Positions 1 through 13,500 of a stretch of 64,000 bases of DNA are shown here, one piece after another. The position numbers were made by a program, and so were the translations under genes. The notes under the pieces were generated by a model. The model had not been told where the DNA came from and did not search any database. It saw nothing but the letters and a program-made list of their open reading frames with translations. The stretch spans positions 2,724,001-2,788,000 of the forward strand of contig OX359264.1 in assembly GCA_947179155.2 (NCBI GenBank), given 5' to 3'. Numbering within the stretch: position 1 is the first letter of the stretch; the number at the start of each line of letters is the position of its first letter. The DNA comes from Hedera helix (lineage: Eukaryota > Streptophyta > Magnoliopsida > Apiales > Araliaceae).

Positions 1-869
1 GTATGGTAATTATATTTTTTAATAGAATCTCTACTGTACAATTCGTATTAGGAATTGTAATCTTATTGAGAATGTGTGGCTACTATAAATATAAGGTGAA
101 TAATAAAAGTGCGACATACGATATTCTAATATACTAAATACTTTTTACCTCTATTGTTAATATATCTTAAAGTCTGTTCTTACTCTCACATCGAAAGTAT
201 CCCTGACGACCTAAGTCGTCAATTACTTTTTGATAATTATTTTTATACAGATTCACGTCAAAGTCAATAATTGATTGAACGTCAACAGTCATTATGAAAG
301 ATACCGAGTACAAATACAATAAATTATCTAATAAATCTCAACAAATTAGAGTTCGAGTTTTCAAATCACTACTACTATTTATAATACTGTGTGATAATAA
401 TTATAGGCATTGGATTGATATATCTATAAAATAAAACTATAATAAAAAATTTCTGACATTTATTATTCCTTCGTTGGTATAAGAAATTATTATTATTGAA
501 AGTTTTAGCTCTGTTACAAATGTATATATTTTTGTGTTAAAATAACTATATTCCTGATTTTAAATTTCAGGGATTAAAAAGCAATCATTTTATTGGACCA
601 ACGTTCAATTACTTTGAGAAGAAAAAAAGTATACTCTTTACCTTATAAGGGAAAATGTTCTAGTCCATTAAGCTAAAGAAACCCATCTAATTGGACCATC
701 TCCATTTAAAAAAAAGTACAAGAAAATTCCATCTATCACCAAGAAACAAAAGTTTTCCATCTTACGCCAAATTCCAATTTCTTTAATCGCTATGTTCTAT
801 CAAATATCAAATGATTTCCTATTAGTATTGATTTACGAGAAAAATTAATATTTTTGTAAAATTTCACTC

Positions 870-1012
870 ACGTGAAGGTGTGCCTCATTTATTATTTACG
901 TAAATAAGATTTTGTAAAACTATTAATTTTTTTTATAAAAACGTGAAGGTGTGCCTCATTTATTATTTACGAAAATGAGATCTTGTAAAACTATTAATTT
1001 TTTTTTTATAAA
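870..1012. repeat. Two-copy tandem duplication, period 71 bp
   Basis: The motif CGTGAAGGTGTGCCTCATTT occurs at 871 and again at 942, followed in both copies by near-identical AT-rich sequence ending in a poly-T run. The first copy has a CACGTG (G-box core) at 869-874, which the second lacks. I saw nothing that links it to a gene; it looks like a local duplication in intergenic DNA. Confidence 0.75.
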
Positions 1013-1166
1013 AATATCAATTTCCATCATTATTTGCCCAAGAAACATAAGTTAGGCCAACTCCCAATTTTCCAATTTTCGTTTAAATTGAATTTATTTG
1101 ATCATCGTCTAAATAAACTTCTAGATTACTTTCGTGTTTAGCCATAATAGTAGTTTGTCTTGTAAT

Positions 1167-1382
1167 TAATATTCTATTCATTTCAAAATTAGAGATATAA
1201 TTTTATTTTTAAAATCAAACGACGACATATTAAATTTTAAAATTAATATAACACATAAAAATTTAAAATAAAATAAATTTTATGATTAATAATTTTTGTT
1301 ATATATTATATAATTATAATAATTGTATCAACTAAAATTAAATTATATCTCTAATTTTAAAATAAAATGAGTATAAAATATT
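1167..1382. mobile_element. MITE-like inverted-repeat element
   Basis: The left arm contains AAAATTAGAGATATAATTT near 1185. The right arm near 1345 carries its reverse complement, AAATTATATCTCTAATTTTA. The complementarity extends outward through TAATATT...TCATTT-type ends, giving arms of roughly 35-40 bp. The unit is about 215 bp, AT-rich and non-coding, as for a MITE. I could not fix a superfamily or a clear target duplication. Confidence 0.55.
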
Positions 1383-1871
1383 ACATCATAATTTATAGTA
1401 AGTTATAAGCTACAACGTCATAACAAATGAATAACACTTTACATATGGACAATTGCTATTGATCAGGCATGATTAACATAAATCGGGTGCAAAATAAAAA
1501 ATGTATAGAGTGTTTGCTGCATTTGAAACTTTTAAAAGTTCAAATAATTTAAAAATCTTGTTCATCAACTTATTTTAAACGTTATTTATTTAATTTATAA
1601 ATACAACTTTTGAGATTTAAATATAACTCACAAAAAATAATGTGTATACATTAAATATTATCACCATAAACGTTAATTAATAATCAAAATCTTAACGTGT
1701 TATCGCCTTTATAATATTTTCTCATATACACAAATTATCCATTAAGTGTAAAGATAATTTATATTACTCTATATGTTTTAAAACGTAAGTCTATTATGTA
1801 AAAATTAAAATTCAATTTGAAACGTTTTTTAGTTCTAAATTAATATGATTTATTTAATATCATAAAGATAA

Positions 1872-2222
1872 TATTGCATCCGTTCTTATTTAAATGTCAG
1901 TTAAAGAGAAAACACTATTAGGAAATATAATTAATATTTTATTTTATTAATTAAATTGAATATCAAATCTCAATATTTTCTTTCTAAAATTCATTAAAAG
2001 ATAAAAGAAAAATAAATTAGTATTTAATGTAGAGATAATATGAAAAACTAAATCATTAATGTTTTCTTGAAAAAGACAAATAAAAAGAAATGGAAAAATT
2101 ACTTTTTATATAATTTATAATATTTGTCATTATATTAATTATAATTAAATAATTTTATATTAAATTTAAATTAACTCATAAGAAATAATAACAATCTTAT
2201 ATTTTTACTAGTGGAAGTAATA
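1872..2222. mobile_element. Possible degenerate mariner/Stowaway-like MITE
   Basis: The left edge (CATCCGTTCTTATTTAAATG near 1878) resembles the CTCCGTYC-type terminus of plant mariner/Stowaway elements. A weakly matching inverse sequence (ACTAGTGGAAGTAAT) lies near 2208. The inside is AT-rich and non-coding. The ends match poorly, so this call is tentative. Confidence 0.3.
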
Positions 2223-2579
2223 CTTTATTGATTAAATAAAATCCCTCTTATTTATCAGTTTTACTTTGTTAGACACAAAAATCCTATTTTATTAGTATTA
2301 GTATATATAATAAACACTTTTATTTTGAAGAATGAGAACAAATACAATGAGTTGCTTACATAATAATAATCTCAATAATAAAAAAATAAATAAAGAAAAA
2401 TAATTTATGTTAATGAATTTATGAGAAAATTGAAATACAACTTATATAAATTATAAATAATAAAATACAATAAATTAAAATGTGATTATTTTTTATTTTA
2501 ATCATCTCTTATTTTATGTATTTAAATATATTAATATTTATTATTTATACAACATTTAATTAGAAATAAAGCATAATTA

Positions 2580-4308
2580 TATGGGGAGAGAGTCAGGAGG
2601 AGAGAGGACTCAGATAGACGTGTAAAGAGCTCAATAGAGTAGTCAAATCGGGTGGCGAAGGGTTGAGTTTCTACTCTTCTTTATTTTGTGGTTGCCAAGA
2701 CAAAGAAAAAGAAGAAAAACCGAATATAATAATTAAACCAAAAACAAAACCCCGAACAAAATTGCCCGACGATAGAAGCTGAGGATAATCTACAAAGCTC
2801 GGAACGTCCTAGAAAAATCTTCTTCTCTTTCACCTCTACTGCGTGTATTTTTGCTGCAATAACGTATCTTCTTCAGTTGATGGATCCATTTGCTATGGTT
2901 TCTTCAATCATAGAGCTTCGCAATGGTATAATAAAGGCGCAGACTTTTGCTATAATCAGATCTTATCACTTCTTGTTTGGTCTTCTTTTTCTATCTACTT
3001 TAGATTTTGTTTGCTTATTTTTGCTTTCTGTTTGGGGTCAGATTTATTGAGATCTCTTCAATTTCGCTGCTCAAATCAATGCAAGTTTAAGCTTATTTTA
3101 CCTAGTTAAATCGGTTTCAGTTTTTGGGGTTTATGATTTCATATTGATGGTATAATTCAGTGAGTTTTGTAAGGACCGTAATCTGTTCTATTATCATTAA
3201 TTAGATGTTCATCTTAAATATTTAGTATTTATTCATTGAATTAGGATTTTTGTTAATTTATGAGATAATGTTGTCACTTGTTAGAACTGATTTATTTTCT
3301 TTTTCCCCAATTCACTGTCTATTTGGTTTGAATTAAATGCAAATTTTGCTGGTTAAGGCTAGATTTGCTTAAAGTAACTACTTTTTTTCCCTGTTCAAGT
3401 AGCTCGTTATTTTGAATTGAGAATTTCTAGATGAGATGATTACTGGTTAGTAGATTCTTGACCTGTTGTGGTTGATGACTTGTAGTTTGTCAATATTTTT
3501 TTTCAATTTTTAGATTTTGTAATGATGTTCAATATCTCAGAATTGTGGAATTTTTTTAGTATCTTAAATTGGAAACTAATTTGATATGATGGTTATGCAT
3601 GAACACATGCAAACCACATGATACCATGCCTATGAGAGGATGTCACCTAATGATTGTCATAATCGTCAATTTCTCCTTAAAATTGTATATCATATTTAAA
3701 GGCTTTAAACTTCTGTCATAGCTACTTGCTTATCAATGAAGCCTTTCGTGCTGAGTTCTGTTAATTCTTTGTGTATCTGAGATTAAGTTTGTAGTTTGTT
3801 GGTGGTTGCATGGAATCATTTATGTTTGAATTGGGGTCAGTTAAGTCCAATTTATGCTTATCATCTTCTTTTTCTCTTTCCGCAATTTCAATATTTGTTT
3901 TGTGGAACTTGTGTTCCCAAAAACGTATGAGGTCATTTTGTTGAATTCTGGCAAGGAACAGACTCCTCTCATCTGGTAAGTTGTAAAAAGGAATTTTATC
4001 CTTGAATTACCATTTTTGGTGCAATATGAAAAGGAATTCTATCCCGGAATAACCAATTTTGGTGCATTTGAAAAGGAATTATATCCCAGAATAACCAATT
4101 TTGGTGCTTTAGGAGAAGGAATTTTATCTTGGAATAACCAATTTTGGTGCATATGAATTGGAAGTTTATCATGGAATGACCAATTTTCATAAACTTGCTC
4201 TGTTTTGCAGGATTTGGGTAACATCTGCTACAACGGGCAGTTTTTCTCCGTTAAAAGTCTCCTTATGCAAGTAGAATCCGTTTTACTTTACGAAGAAAAA
4301 TAAATAGA
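2580..4308 (+). promoter_or_regulatory. 5-prime leader and leader intron of the CID7-like gene
   Basis: From about 2580 the composition changes to GA-rich and then pyrimidine-rich sequence typical of a plant transcribed leader. A leader intron ends at a polypyrimidine/TTTTGCAG acceptor at 4210, followed by about 98 nt of 5-prime UTR before the start codon at 4309. The donor is uncertain; a GTATAA at 2926 is one candidate. The 88-codon open frame at 2843-3109 lies in this leader/intron and has no recognisable domain. The transcription start cannot be fixed from sequence alone. Confidence 0.5.
3986..4195. repeat. Minisatellite of 42-43 bp, about five copies, in the leader intron
   Basis: GGAATT (or GGAAGT in the last copy) recurs at 3990, 4033, 4075, 4118 and 4160, each time followed by a TATCYYGGAATAACCAATTTTGG-like core, giving a regular 42-43 bp period. 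The copies diverge slightly. The array sits immediately upstream of the leader-intron acceptor (4210). Short open frames across it on the minus strand reflect the repeat and are not genes. Confidence 0.85.
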
Positions 4309-7300
4309 ATGAGCTTGTACAACAAAGAGGCTCCTACCACTGATAAAAAGCTAAATACTGCAGCCAAGGTTACAACTTTGAATCCAAATGCCGTAGAATT
4401 TGTCCCCTTTGCTCTTAGATCATCCCCTAGAAGTACTAGTGCTTCAGATGCATCATCAAGATTTACTACCGCTGACAATGCACCACCAGGAAAAGCAGTA
4501 TTAAATAGGTCTGAGTCATCTGTTACAAATAACTCTGATGAGGAGGCCCACCAATACTGGCGCTGCCAGCTCCCTGATGATATCACTCCTGACTTTAAGG
4601 TCACTGGGGAGGATGACACTCCAGGAATTAATATCCTTCCCTTTTCAAACTTATCCTTAATCGATGTCAATGAAACGTCAAGGTTTCCCGCTTCACTGGG
4701 CAGCGGCTTGATATTGAACGGACAACAGGAATTATCTCCTCATCGAATCAATGGTGGTAGCTTTTCTGAGAAGATGGGATTTTCTGTTACATCATATGGT
4801 GAAGATCCAACCACAGCCGGTTTTCCTAATTTGCATGCTAAACCTTGGGACAGGCAAATTGTGCGTAGTGATCAGCTTTTTAACAGTGTTAGAGAGGGCA
4901 CCCCTTACAATGGGAATTCTGGGCAGAGGTTCCAAAATGATGTGTTGTATGAGCAACTGATGGTGGATAATACAGATGTAAATCCTCTCGAGTTTTTAGT
5001 TTCACAATTTCCTGATTTTGCGGCTGATAGCCTTGCAGAGGTGTACTTTGCTAATGGGGGTGATTTGAACCTGACAATTGAGATGCTTACTCAGCTTGAG
5101 GTACCTCTACTTTCTTACTTTTGTACCTTTCCTAGATGTCAGTATATAGTGTTGTACTGTCGTGGTAAGTTGGAGACCATTAATTCTTTGTTATCTTATC
5201 AGCTATTTGAAAATATTTGAAGCAATTACGTCTTGTTTTGTGGCCTCATCAAACATCCTTCTGGCCTTCAACTTGGATTTATTCACTTCTTTCGAGTATG
5301 TTAATATAGTTTATGTTACATGCAGCCAAACCATGATCTACATTTCCGTCCGCCCTCCCTCCCTGACATAATTTATCTGTGAATGCATATGTTCAAGTTC
5401 TATTTGTCTCTCAACATCCTTATTTCAAAGACACTTATCTTTGTGTAGAAATTGTGCTCAACTGCACACATCATCATTTGATACAAGGTGTTTCTAGTTG
5501 AAAATTTCCCAACTGTAACATTCGTAGTATCTGAGTTCGTAAGACGTGGCCAAATTTTATTATTTTTACCTACTGCAGTCTTACTTGACTCGGATTTAGG
5601 CTTGGTTGTTTAAAAGATAAGAAACACAAACGTTTAATGTGGATCATAATGTATCTGTGCTGTTTAAACTTTTATACACGCACTCGCAAGCACGCACACA
5701 CATAAATGGATAAGTAATTTTGTCCCCAAATATGGGGATTGGAACTGGTGACCTTGAGGTTATTCCTCAAGGCCTATGTTATAATGGATGGAAAGTATTA
5801 TATTACATCCTCAAGTATTTCAATAGATGAACTGGACAATATTCCCCTGACTGCTGGTTTTGATGCGAACTTTGGGGAGCAATCTCGCTGATGGCTTCTG
5901 TTGGTAGGGAAAAATCACTCCATAAGAATATTTTGGTGACTCAGTCTAACTATAGTCTTATGTTAGCTTCCAGTATCTAGGACAGGTGATTGAGATTGGG
6001 AGATTTAGATGTAAAAACTTGGAGATGAAATATGTTTTCTGGGGAATGTGAACTGTGTATTAGTAGTTGGGCAAGTAGGGAAAGTTAATGATTACACATG
6101 GGACATCTCCTCTCCATTATTTTCTGCTGTCCGGTTACTACTTTTCCTTTGAGATATATCCTATGCCAATTATATAATCTTTCATTATATTGGGAAGGTT
6201 AACAGCTGTTAGTGTTGAAAACTTAACTATTTTCATACATCCCTTGTAGTAGGAAGATTATGCCACTAGTTGTGTAAGAACTTGCGGTTATTTTTTAGCC
6301 TGTTGCATCAAGTACCTTCGATCTTCTTTTTGTTGAGAGGTTTTCATAGTACATTGTATTACTGATTGTAGCTTCAAGTTGAAGATGGTTTAAATCAGAA
6401 TCTCAACTCAAAGGCCTTGTCAGCTCCAAATCTTAGTGCGCTAGAATTTCCTGCACTATCTGTTGCAGATGGTCACAATGGCATGCCAAAATTCTCTGGA
6501 GATGAGCTCCAACAAAATGTTAGTCCTTATCAGGCTTCTGAGAAGGAAAACTTGCTCTTATTCAAATCTAGCTCGTCCATTCCATCCAGAGGGGCCATAG
6601 ATTTTGCTTCGGCTGTGAGAAAAATGGCATCCCAGGATTCTGGTATATGGAAGTTTGATAGAAATGGTTCTGCAGATGCTAACGTCGGCTCAAGTAGAAG
6701 TTCACATGTTTTAGCTAGCTCTTACAATGGCGGACAAGGGAGGGGCATTTATGGTGATAGGTTGCAAGGTCGAAGTTCAGCTCGTGCAGCTCCTGTTTGG
6801 CTTGAAACAGGAGAAGCTGTGGGTAATATTCTCGAGGCAACAAACTTACTTTTATTAACCTTTAACTGTGGGAGAATACCTTGTGCACATTTATATGCTT
6901 TAACTTTGTTGAGATCGCAGCAAATATGTATTCTGAAACACGGGAGGAAGCTCGTGACCACGCTCGTCTACGTAATGCATATTTTGAACAGGTTTGTCCT
7001 ACAGGATTTTGGCGTTGTCCTTCCCCCCCCCCCCCCCCCCGATTTTTATGCATGTTTTTGTTCCAGTGAATTCTTTCAAAGCACCGCCTTGTCTAGTTAG
7101 TCACATCAGTACTTCAGATTGGTACAAAGTGGTAGTTTGGTTAATGTTAATCTACTCATAAATCTTGAATACGGAGGTTATTCATGTACTTTGGTAGTAT
7201 GTAAAGCATGACTTATCCTCCCCCTCTCTCCCATTTTCTATTTTCCAAAACTTGGAAGAGACTATTCATTTCTAGTATGGCCTTTTACTAGCTTGAAGTT

Positions 7301-9556
7301 TTGAATTCTAATTCCACAAACGGAATTATTAGCTGTGTGACTTCGCGTTACGGATAGTGAGATGGTTAAGGTCGTCATGTCTGGTAATGATAAATGCAAG
7401 CAAACAAAGTCCTAATCTTTGGTACGTGGATTAAATTTTCAATCGACATCGGGAAAAAAAAATTAGGTCCTAGCTTTTTTAAAGGTTTCATGATTAGAAT
7501 TTGACTTCTAGTTGTAAGAGTAGTACATAGATTCTTTAATGCAACGCGTTGAGGTCAAAACAATTAGGGCCTATTTGTGTGGGTAAACAGGATATTTTTG
7601 GAGGTGCAAGCATGGTCAAGAGGAGCACGTTGGTTGAGTCATGAGTCCTTTCCTCTAGAAAAAAGATTTTTATTAGTGGTTTTGCTGTTTTGTGACTACT
7701 TTTGTCTTTTAGCAGAGTGGATACTTTCAGCTGCGGAATCAATTGCTGTTTACATTATTAGAAAAGAAATTTACTACTAAGAGCTCATTCCTCCAGTTCT
7801 CCCCAAAATGGAAAGTGAAAAAATTAAAAATGTCAAGGGTATGCTTTCAACTTGGAAAATGAGCAGGAAATGACGGAAAAAGAAAAAAAAAATCCAAAAA
7901 ATAAAAACTCTCCCTTAATGAACATAAATCCAAGCGCTTGTACCATAAAAAAATCAGATATCAACTATAAATTCTGTGTAATGTGATGATCGTTAATTAA
8001 AGCTCTAAAAATAAAGGATATTGTTTCCTTTATTTTTTCAAGTTTCAAATATAGCCCAAGTGGATATGGAAAGAAAATTGAAGAATTTTCACCATTCCAA
8101 GATGATAGGTCTTTGTGGGCTTTCATAATATCTGACAATATAAATTAAGCCATGGGGTTGATCACAAGATGAAATGAGAACGGTTTAGAACATGGGAGGA
8201 ACAACTGCCGATCTACATAGCTGTCTTAGTCCTAGATTAGTTTTGGGGCGACTGCTTGCCTAGATTTCCAGTTGTTAGGACATTTTATCTGAGCCTATCT
8301 GGGCCCGGCTATTTTAAATCTATAATAAGAGCCGGTGTGGTGATATCTTTTCTGAGGCTATATATAATATCTATCTATTCTATAAAGGGAGAGACCCTGT
8401 GACAGAGCCTCAAGAAAATTATCAATTTTTTTCTTTTTTGCCCCAGAGAATTTGGTAATATTACACTTTTGTCCTTTTTAATTTAATTTTTTTTATGTTT
8501 TAATTATATTCTTTGATGTGTACCCATTGCTGCACCAAATTAGCCAATGTGTGCTCTTATAGGTAAGTATTTATATTTTTGTTCAAAATAACTTGCATTT
8601 ACTCTCTGGAGTATTTCAATTAACCACAATATTAATTTGTATTAAAAATAGGCTCGACAGGCGTACCTCATTGGTAACAAGGCATTGGCTAAAGAACTAA
8701 GTGTTAAAGGACAGCTGCACAACATGCAGATGAAGGCAGCTCATGCAAAAGCTCAAGATTCCATTTATCGGCAGAGGTTTGTAGAAACATTTATTCAGCT
8801 CTGAATGAGGTTGTGGGCATCTCTTAGTAGCCTCTTTTGACCAACTAATTTCTGACCCTAAAAATGTGAATAATCTTAACAACCTCCCCATCTCTTTTGT
8901 TCTCTTTGCTTTTTTGAGGTGCATATGCTTCTATGCAAGCTTAGCAATGGGCGACCATTTGTACACCACTAATTAAGAAGGGGCCCATGGCTACAACAGT
9001 TCCATTATTGGGACCTCATGGTTGTGCTTTGGACTTTTATGGAGCCAATATATTGGATTATGATTATTAATTTTTTTCTCATTTTTCGTATATGCAATAT
9101 CGAAATAATTTCATTGCAAGTGCACTGGTGATGGCAAAGCTTATATATGTGGACTTAGACAGTTGTGGTGATTTGTTGGTTTCTCATTTTCTTTTACTTT
9201 TGAGTGCATTATTTCATTGTGTTTGTGGGTTTTTTTTCCTTTCCAAATTTGGCAGGAATCCACTTAGTGCAGAAATACAAGGAAACGGGAGAGGACAGGA
9301 GAGATTAATAGATCTGCATGGGCTCCATGTGAGCGAAGCCATTCATGTATTGAAGCGTGATCTGACAATGTTGAGGAGTGCAGCTAGGTCAGCCGAACGC
9401 TTGCAGGTTTATATATGTGTTGGAACCGGCCACCATACAAGAGGTTCTCGCACTCCCACTAGACTGCCGACCGCGGTCCAGCGCTACCTGCTTGAGGAAG
9501 AAGGCCTCGACTTTTCTGAGCCTCAGCCAGGGCTGCTCCGAGTTGTGATATATTGA
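4309..9556 (+). CDS. CID7: CID7-like PABP-interacting protein (PAM2, CUE, DUF1771, Smr)
   Basis: Five coding exons give one uninterrupted 579-aa protein: 4309-5100, 6372-6822, 6921-6991, 8652-8776 and 9256-9556, all with GT-AG introns and consistent phases. Visible domains are a PAM2 motif (residues 24-37, LNPNAVEFVPFALR) that in this family binds the MLLE domain of poly(A)-binding protein; a CUE-like domain (about 225-264, just before the first coding intron); a DUF1771 helix (about 416-480); and a C-terminal Smr domain starting near LIDLHGLHV (497-505) with the GTGHHTRG motif (536-543). This order matches Arabidopsis CID7 and its relatives, whose cytoplasmic role is presumed to be mRNA-linked. 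Smr domains in other proteins bind or cut nucleic acid; activity here is inference. The start is the first ATG after the leader-intron acceptor and lies close to PAM2, as in the family. No break was seen. Confidence 0.93.
5101..6371 (+). other. Intron 1 of the CID7-like coding region
   Basis: It lies between a GAG|GTACCT donor and a TTGTAG acceptor, in phase 0. It is T-rich with no inserted gene. An alternating CA-rich stretch (ACGCACTCGCAAGCACGCAC near 5679) is present. Confidence 0.8.
6992..8651 (+). other. Long intron 3 of the CID7-like gene with a poly-C tract
   Basis: This 1.66-kb intron interrupts the DUF1771 region. It contains an 18-nt uninterrupted C run at 7023-7040, about 30 nt after the donor, and AT-rich sequence around 7800-8130. 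No coding insertion was recognised. Confidence 0.8.
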
Positions 9557-10589
9557 GTCAGGGAGGTATAGGAGTTTTTGACACACATCATAACCCTTGA
9601 AATCAATCATCAAAAAAATTTCTTGTATGTATACGGGGGGAGGAAACGGAAGATAGTAGTCCAAGTCTGCAAAAATGGAAAAAGGTAAAAAAAAGTCTGA
9701 AAGTGTATCATTTAGGTGTAATCAGTCAACATCAGGTACAAAATTGCGGTAGCCATTGCTAGCCCTAGATAAGGGTGGCCTTGTGACTTTATTTTTGATG
9801 ATTTTGTACCTTTATTATTGGTTTTTTTTTTCCTTTCCTTTTCTTTGGATACAGTTTTTGGTCGTCGGGTGTAACTGATAGAATTCATTTACATGATAAG
9901 CTAAAATTCACCAGCATTTACCATCTTGAATGGCTGTTGATTTTGGTATCCCCAAACCGTTGAAGATGACTTTCACCAAAAAATATAAAGATAAAAAGTA
10001 GAGTAATGATATGTTTGGAGCGGAGAAATGAATGTTGAAATGGAATGATAAAGAATGAAAAAATTATTTTTGGTTGTTTTATCGGAGTTGAATAGATTAT
10101 TTTTATTTTACTTAAATTTGTGAATTTTATTTTTTAGGGAGGGTATGAAATGATTTATTTCACTTGAAATGAAATGATTTATTTCACTTAAAATGGAATG
10201 AATTATTTTACTCTTTATTCTATTCTCTTTTTTATTTTATTCTTTAATTTATTTCATTCTTTCAATCTAAACGTTTTTTTTTGTAAAATATGAAATTACA
10301 GAGGCATTTTTTGATATCTATTTTAAATAATCTTGTTTATTCTTAAAATTTAACAATTTTCTTAGGCTATGGGCTTTATGGTGATTTTTTTTTGTTCGTC
10401 AAGCATTATATTCCTATAAAATTCTCAATTACTCCTGAAGTCTAGAAAAGGATTTGCTCCATTTCCAGTCCACAAAACGACATCGTTGACCTAAGGATTA
10501 GCTTAGCAAAACCCTTCCAAAGTCCCATCTTCACCATAAAAAACAAATGTAACTGAATTTTTGAGAATTGGAGGGAAATCTGTCACTAA
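9557..10589. other. 3-prime UTR and intergenic spacer with a MITE
   Basis: The first few hundred bases after the CID7-like stop are probably 3-prime UTR. A MITE-like element occupies about 10011-10275. The remainder is T-rich spacer up to the PPR start at 10590. No other gene was seen. Confidence 0.55.
10011..10275. mobile_element. MITE-like element with ATGTTTGG / CTAAACGT ends
   Basis: The left end ATGTTTGGAGCGGAGAAATG is roughly the inverse of the right end TTCTTTCAATCTAAACGTTT. Internal sequence repeats GAAATGATTTATTTCACTT twice near 10147-10190. It is non-coding. Similar ATGTTTGG-type termini occur near 61.4 kb and 63.7 kb, so it is a dispersed family in this genome. Confidence 0.5.
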
Positions 10590-13500
10590 ATGCAGCCCCC
10601 GAAATATAACCTCCGCCCAACTCTACTCCGATTTCGGCGAGCTCCGATTTACAATACCCTCCTTCTTCCTCGCCAATACCTTTCTTCTCTCCTCAACCAC
10701 ATCTATAACAAAACCCTCCAGTTTCGTCCTTTATCATCATCTTCTTCATCCTCACCATGTTTCTCTCTCCTCCGAACCGCCATTTCCTCGGCCGACTTAC
10801 TCCTCGGAAAATCCATACACGCCGTTATTATAACCTCCGGCGACACCACAAATCGCTTCCTAACCAATAATCTCATAACCATGTATTCAAAATGCGGTTC
10901 TCTTTCTTCGGCTCACAACGTGTTTGATAAAAGTCCTGACCGGGACCTTATTACCTGGAATTCTATTCTAGCTGCCTATGCCCTGTCTGCTGACCTTGAT
11001 AACCATAATATCCAAGAGGGTTTCCGTATCTTCCGCCTTCTTCTTGGCAGCTCAACTGGTCTTTCTGTTAGTAAACACACATTGGCTCCTGTTTTGAATT
11101 TATGTTTAATATCTGGGTATGTGTGGGCTTCGGAAATGGTTCATGGGTTTTCCATTAAAGTTGGTTTGGGATTGAATTTGTTTGTTTCGGGTGCTCTTGT
11201 TAATATTTATTGCAAGTTTGGTCGAGTTAGGGATGCTCGAGTTTTGTTTGATGATGTGATTGAAAGTGATAGGGACGCCGTGTTGTGGAATGTAATGCTT
11301 AAGGCGTACGTGCAAATGGGTTTTCAGGAAGAAGTGTTTCGTTTTTTCTCAGAGTTTCATAGGAGCGGATTTGCGGATGCTGCTAGTGTCCGTTTTTTTC
11401 TTAGCGGATTTCCTAGTATTGATTTTGATGAAGGCGAGATGTTTATGCATCAAGTTCAAGCTTATGCTACTAAACTATTTCTGTATGATCACATTTTCGA
11501 TAATGTGATTTTGTGGAATAGAACCTTGTCCAAGTATCATCAAGCTGGTGAGAATATGGCTGCTGTTAAATGCTTTATGGACATGAATAGATCAAAAGTA
11601 GGCTATGATAATGTGACATTCGTCATTATCCTTGCTACAATTACAGATGTTAATAATTTAGAGTTGGGGCAACAGATTCATGGCATGGCTTTTAAATCAG
11701 GTTTAGATATTGATGTTAGTGTTGCTAATAGTCTTATTAACATGTATTCAAAGGCAGATGGGTTAATTTCTGCACGAAAAATATTCGCTAGCATGGAGGA
11801 ATTAGATTTGATTTCATGGAACTCGATGATAGCAAGTTATGTACAAAGTGGTTTGGAGGAGGAATCAATAACCTTATTTGTAGATCTTTTATCTGATGGA
11901 TTAAGCCCTGATCATTTTACATTGGCAAGTGTATTGAAGGCTTGCTCTCTGCTAGCAGGATTGTCTCTTAGTGACCAAATTCATGTTCATGCCCTGAAAA
12001 CTGGAGTCATTGCTGACAATTTTGTTTGCACGGCGCTTATAGATGTTTATTCTAGAAACGGAAGAATGACTGAGGCGCAGTCCCTTCTACAAGATAAAGA
12101 TGAGTTCGATTTAGCATCTTGGAATGCTATGATGTCTGGATATATAGCTTGTGAAAATAGTGGGAAAGCATTGGAACTCTTCGCTTTGATGTACAAAAGT
12201 GGAGAGAGATTAGATGAGATCACATCCGCAACCGCGGCTAAGGCCTGCAGTTGTTTGATAGGGTTGGAACAAGGGAGTCAAATTCATGCCTATGTGGTAA
12301 AGATCGGGTTTGATTCAGATTTGTTTGTTGGTTGTGGAATCCTTGATATGTATATTAAGTGTGGAGCCATGGTGGACGCACACAGAGTTTTCCTGGGGAT
12401 CCCTAAACCTGATCATGTTACATGGACAGCTATGATCTCAGGATGCGTGGAAAATGGTGACGAGGATCGTGCTCTTCTAGTATATCATCAGATGAGGGAA
12501 TCTGGTATAGCACCCGATGAATACACCTTCGCTACCCTCATCAAAGCTAGCTCTTGCTTAACTGCGTTAGAACAGGGACGACAAATTCATGCCGATGTGA
12601 TCAAGTCTTTTTGTGCTTCGGACCCTTTCGTCTGGACTTCACTGATTGACATGTATGCTAAGTGTGGGAACATAGAAGATTCATATAACTTATTTAAGAG
12701 AGTAAATGTGCAAAATATTGGCCCGTGGAATGCTATGATAGTTGGTTTAGCGCAACATGGACATGGCGGAGAGGCTCTTAAACTTTTCCATAATATGATA
12801 TTTCTTGGTTTTAAACCTGATGGGGTTACTTTTGTTGGAGTTCTTTCAGCCTGTGGTCATTCTGGCTTAACTTCTGAAGCTAATTTGTACTTCCACTCAA
12901 TGTACAAAGATTATGGTATTCGACCAGAGATCGAGCATTATTCCTGCCTTGTTGATGCCCTTGGTCGTGCAGGCCATGTTAAAGAGGCAGAAAAGCTGAT
13001 TGCATCAATGCCGTACAATGCTTCTTCTTCCATGTATACAGCTCTGCTTGGCGCTTGTAGGATTCAAGGGGATATGGAAACAGGAAAGCGGGTAGCAACC
13101 CAGCTCTTGGCTTTGGAGCCCTCTGACTCATCAGCGTATGTTCTTTTATCAAATATCTATGCAGCTTCCAACCAATGGGATGAGGTAACTGATGCTAGAA
13201 AAATGATGAAGAGGAAAAATGTTAAGAAGGATCCCGGTTTTAGTTGGATAGATGTGAAAAATAAAGTGCATTTGTTTGTGGTAGATGATAAATCCCATCC
13301 CCAGGCTGATATGATATATGACAAGGTGGAGAACATGATAAGGATGATAAAAGAAGATGGATATGTGGCTGATAAAGATTACGTGTTACTTGATGTGGAG
13401 GATGAAGAAAAAGAGCGCTCGCTCTATTACCATAGTGAAAAGCTAGCCATAGCTTTTGGACTCCTAAGTACTCCTCCATCCACAACAATACGAATCATTA

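Larger units (their letters stand above)
1..2580. other. AT-rich intergenic region
   Basis: No reading frame or splice-supported exon was seen on either strand. It is strongly A/T-biased with many stops. It contains a short tandem duplication (870-1012) and two MITE-like elements listed separately. The right end passes into the purine-rich leader of the CID7-like gene. Confidence 0.6.

Noticed and set aside
2843..3109. 88-codon plus-strand open frame in the leader region
   Set aside because: It lies in the 5-prime leader/intron of the CID7-like gene, is Phe/Cys/Ser-rich like translated T-rich intron, and has no domain.
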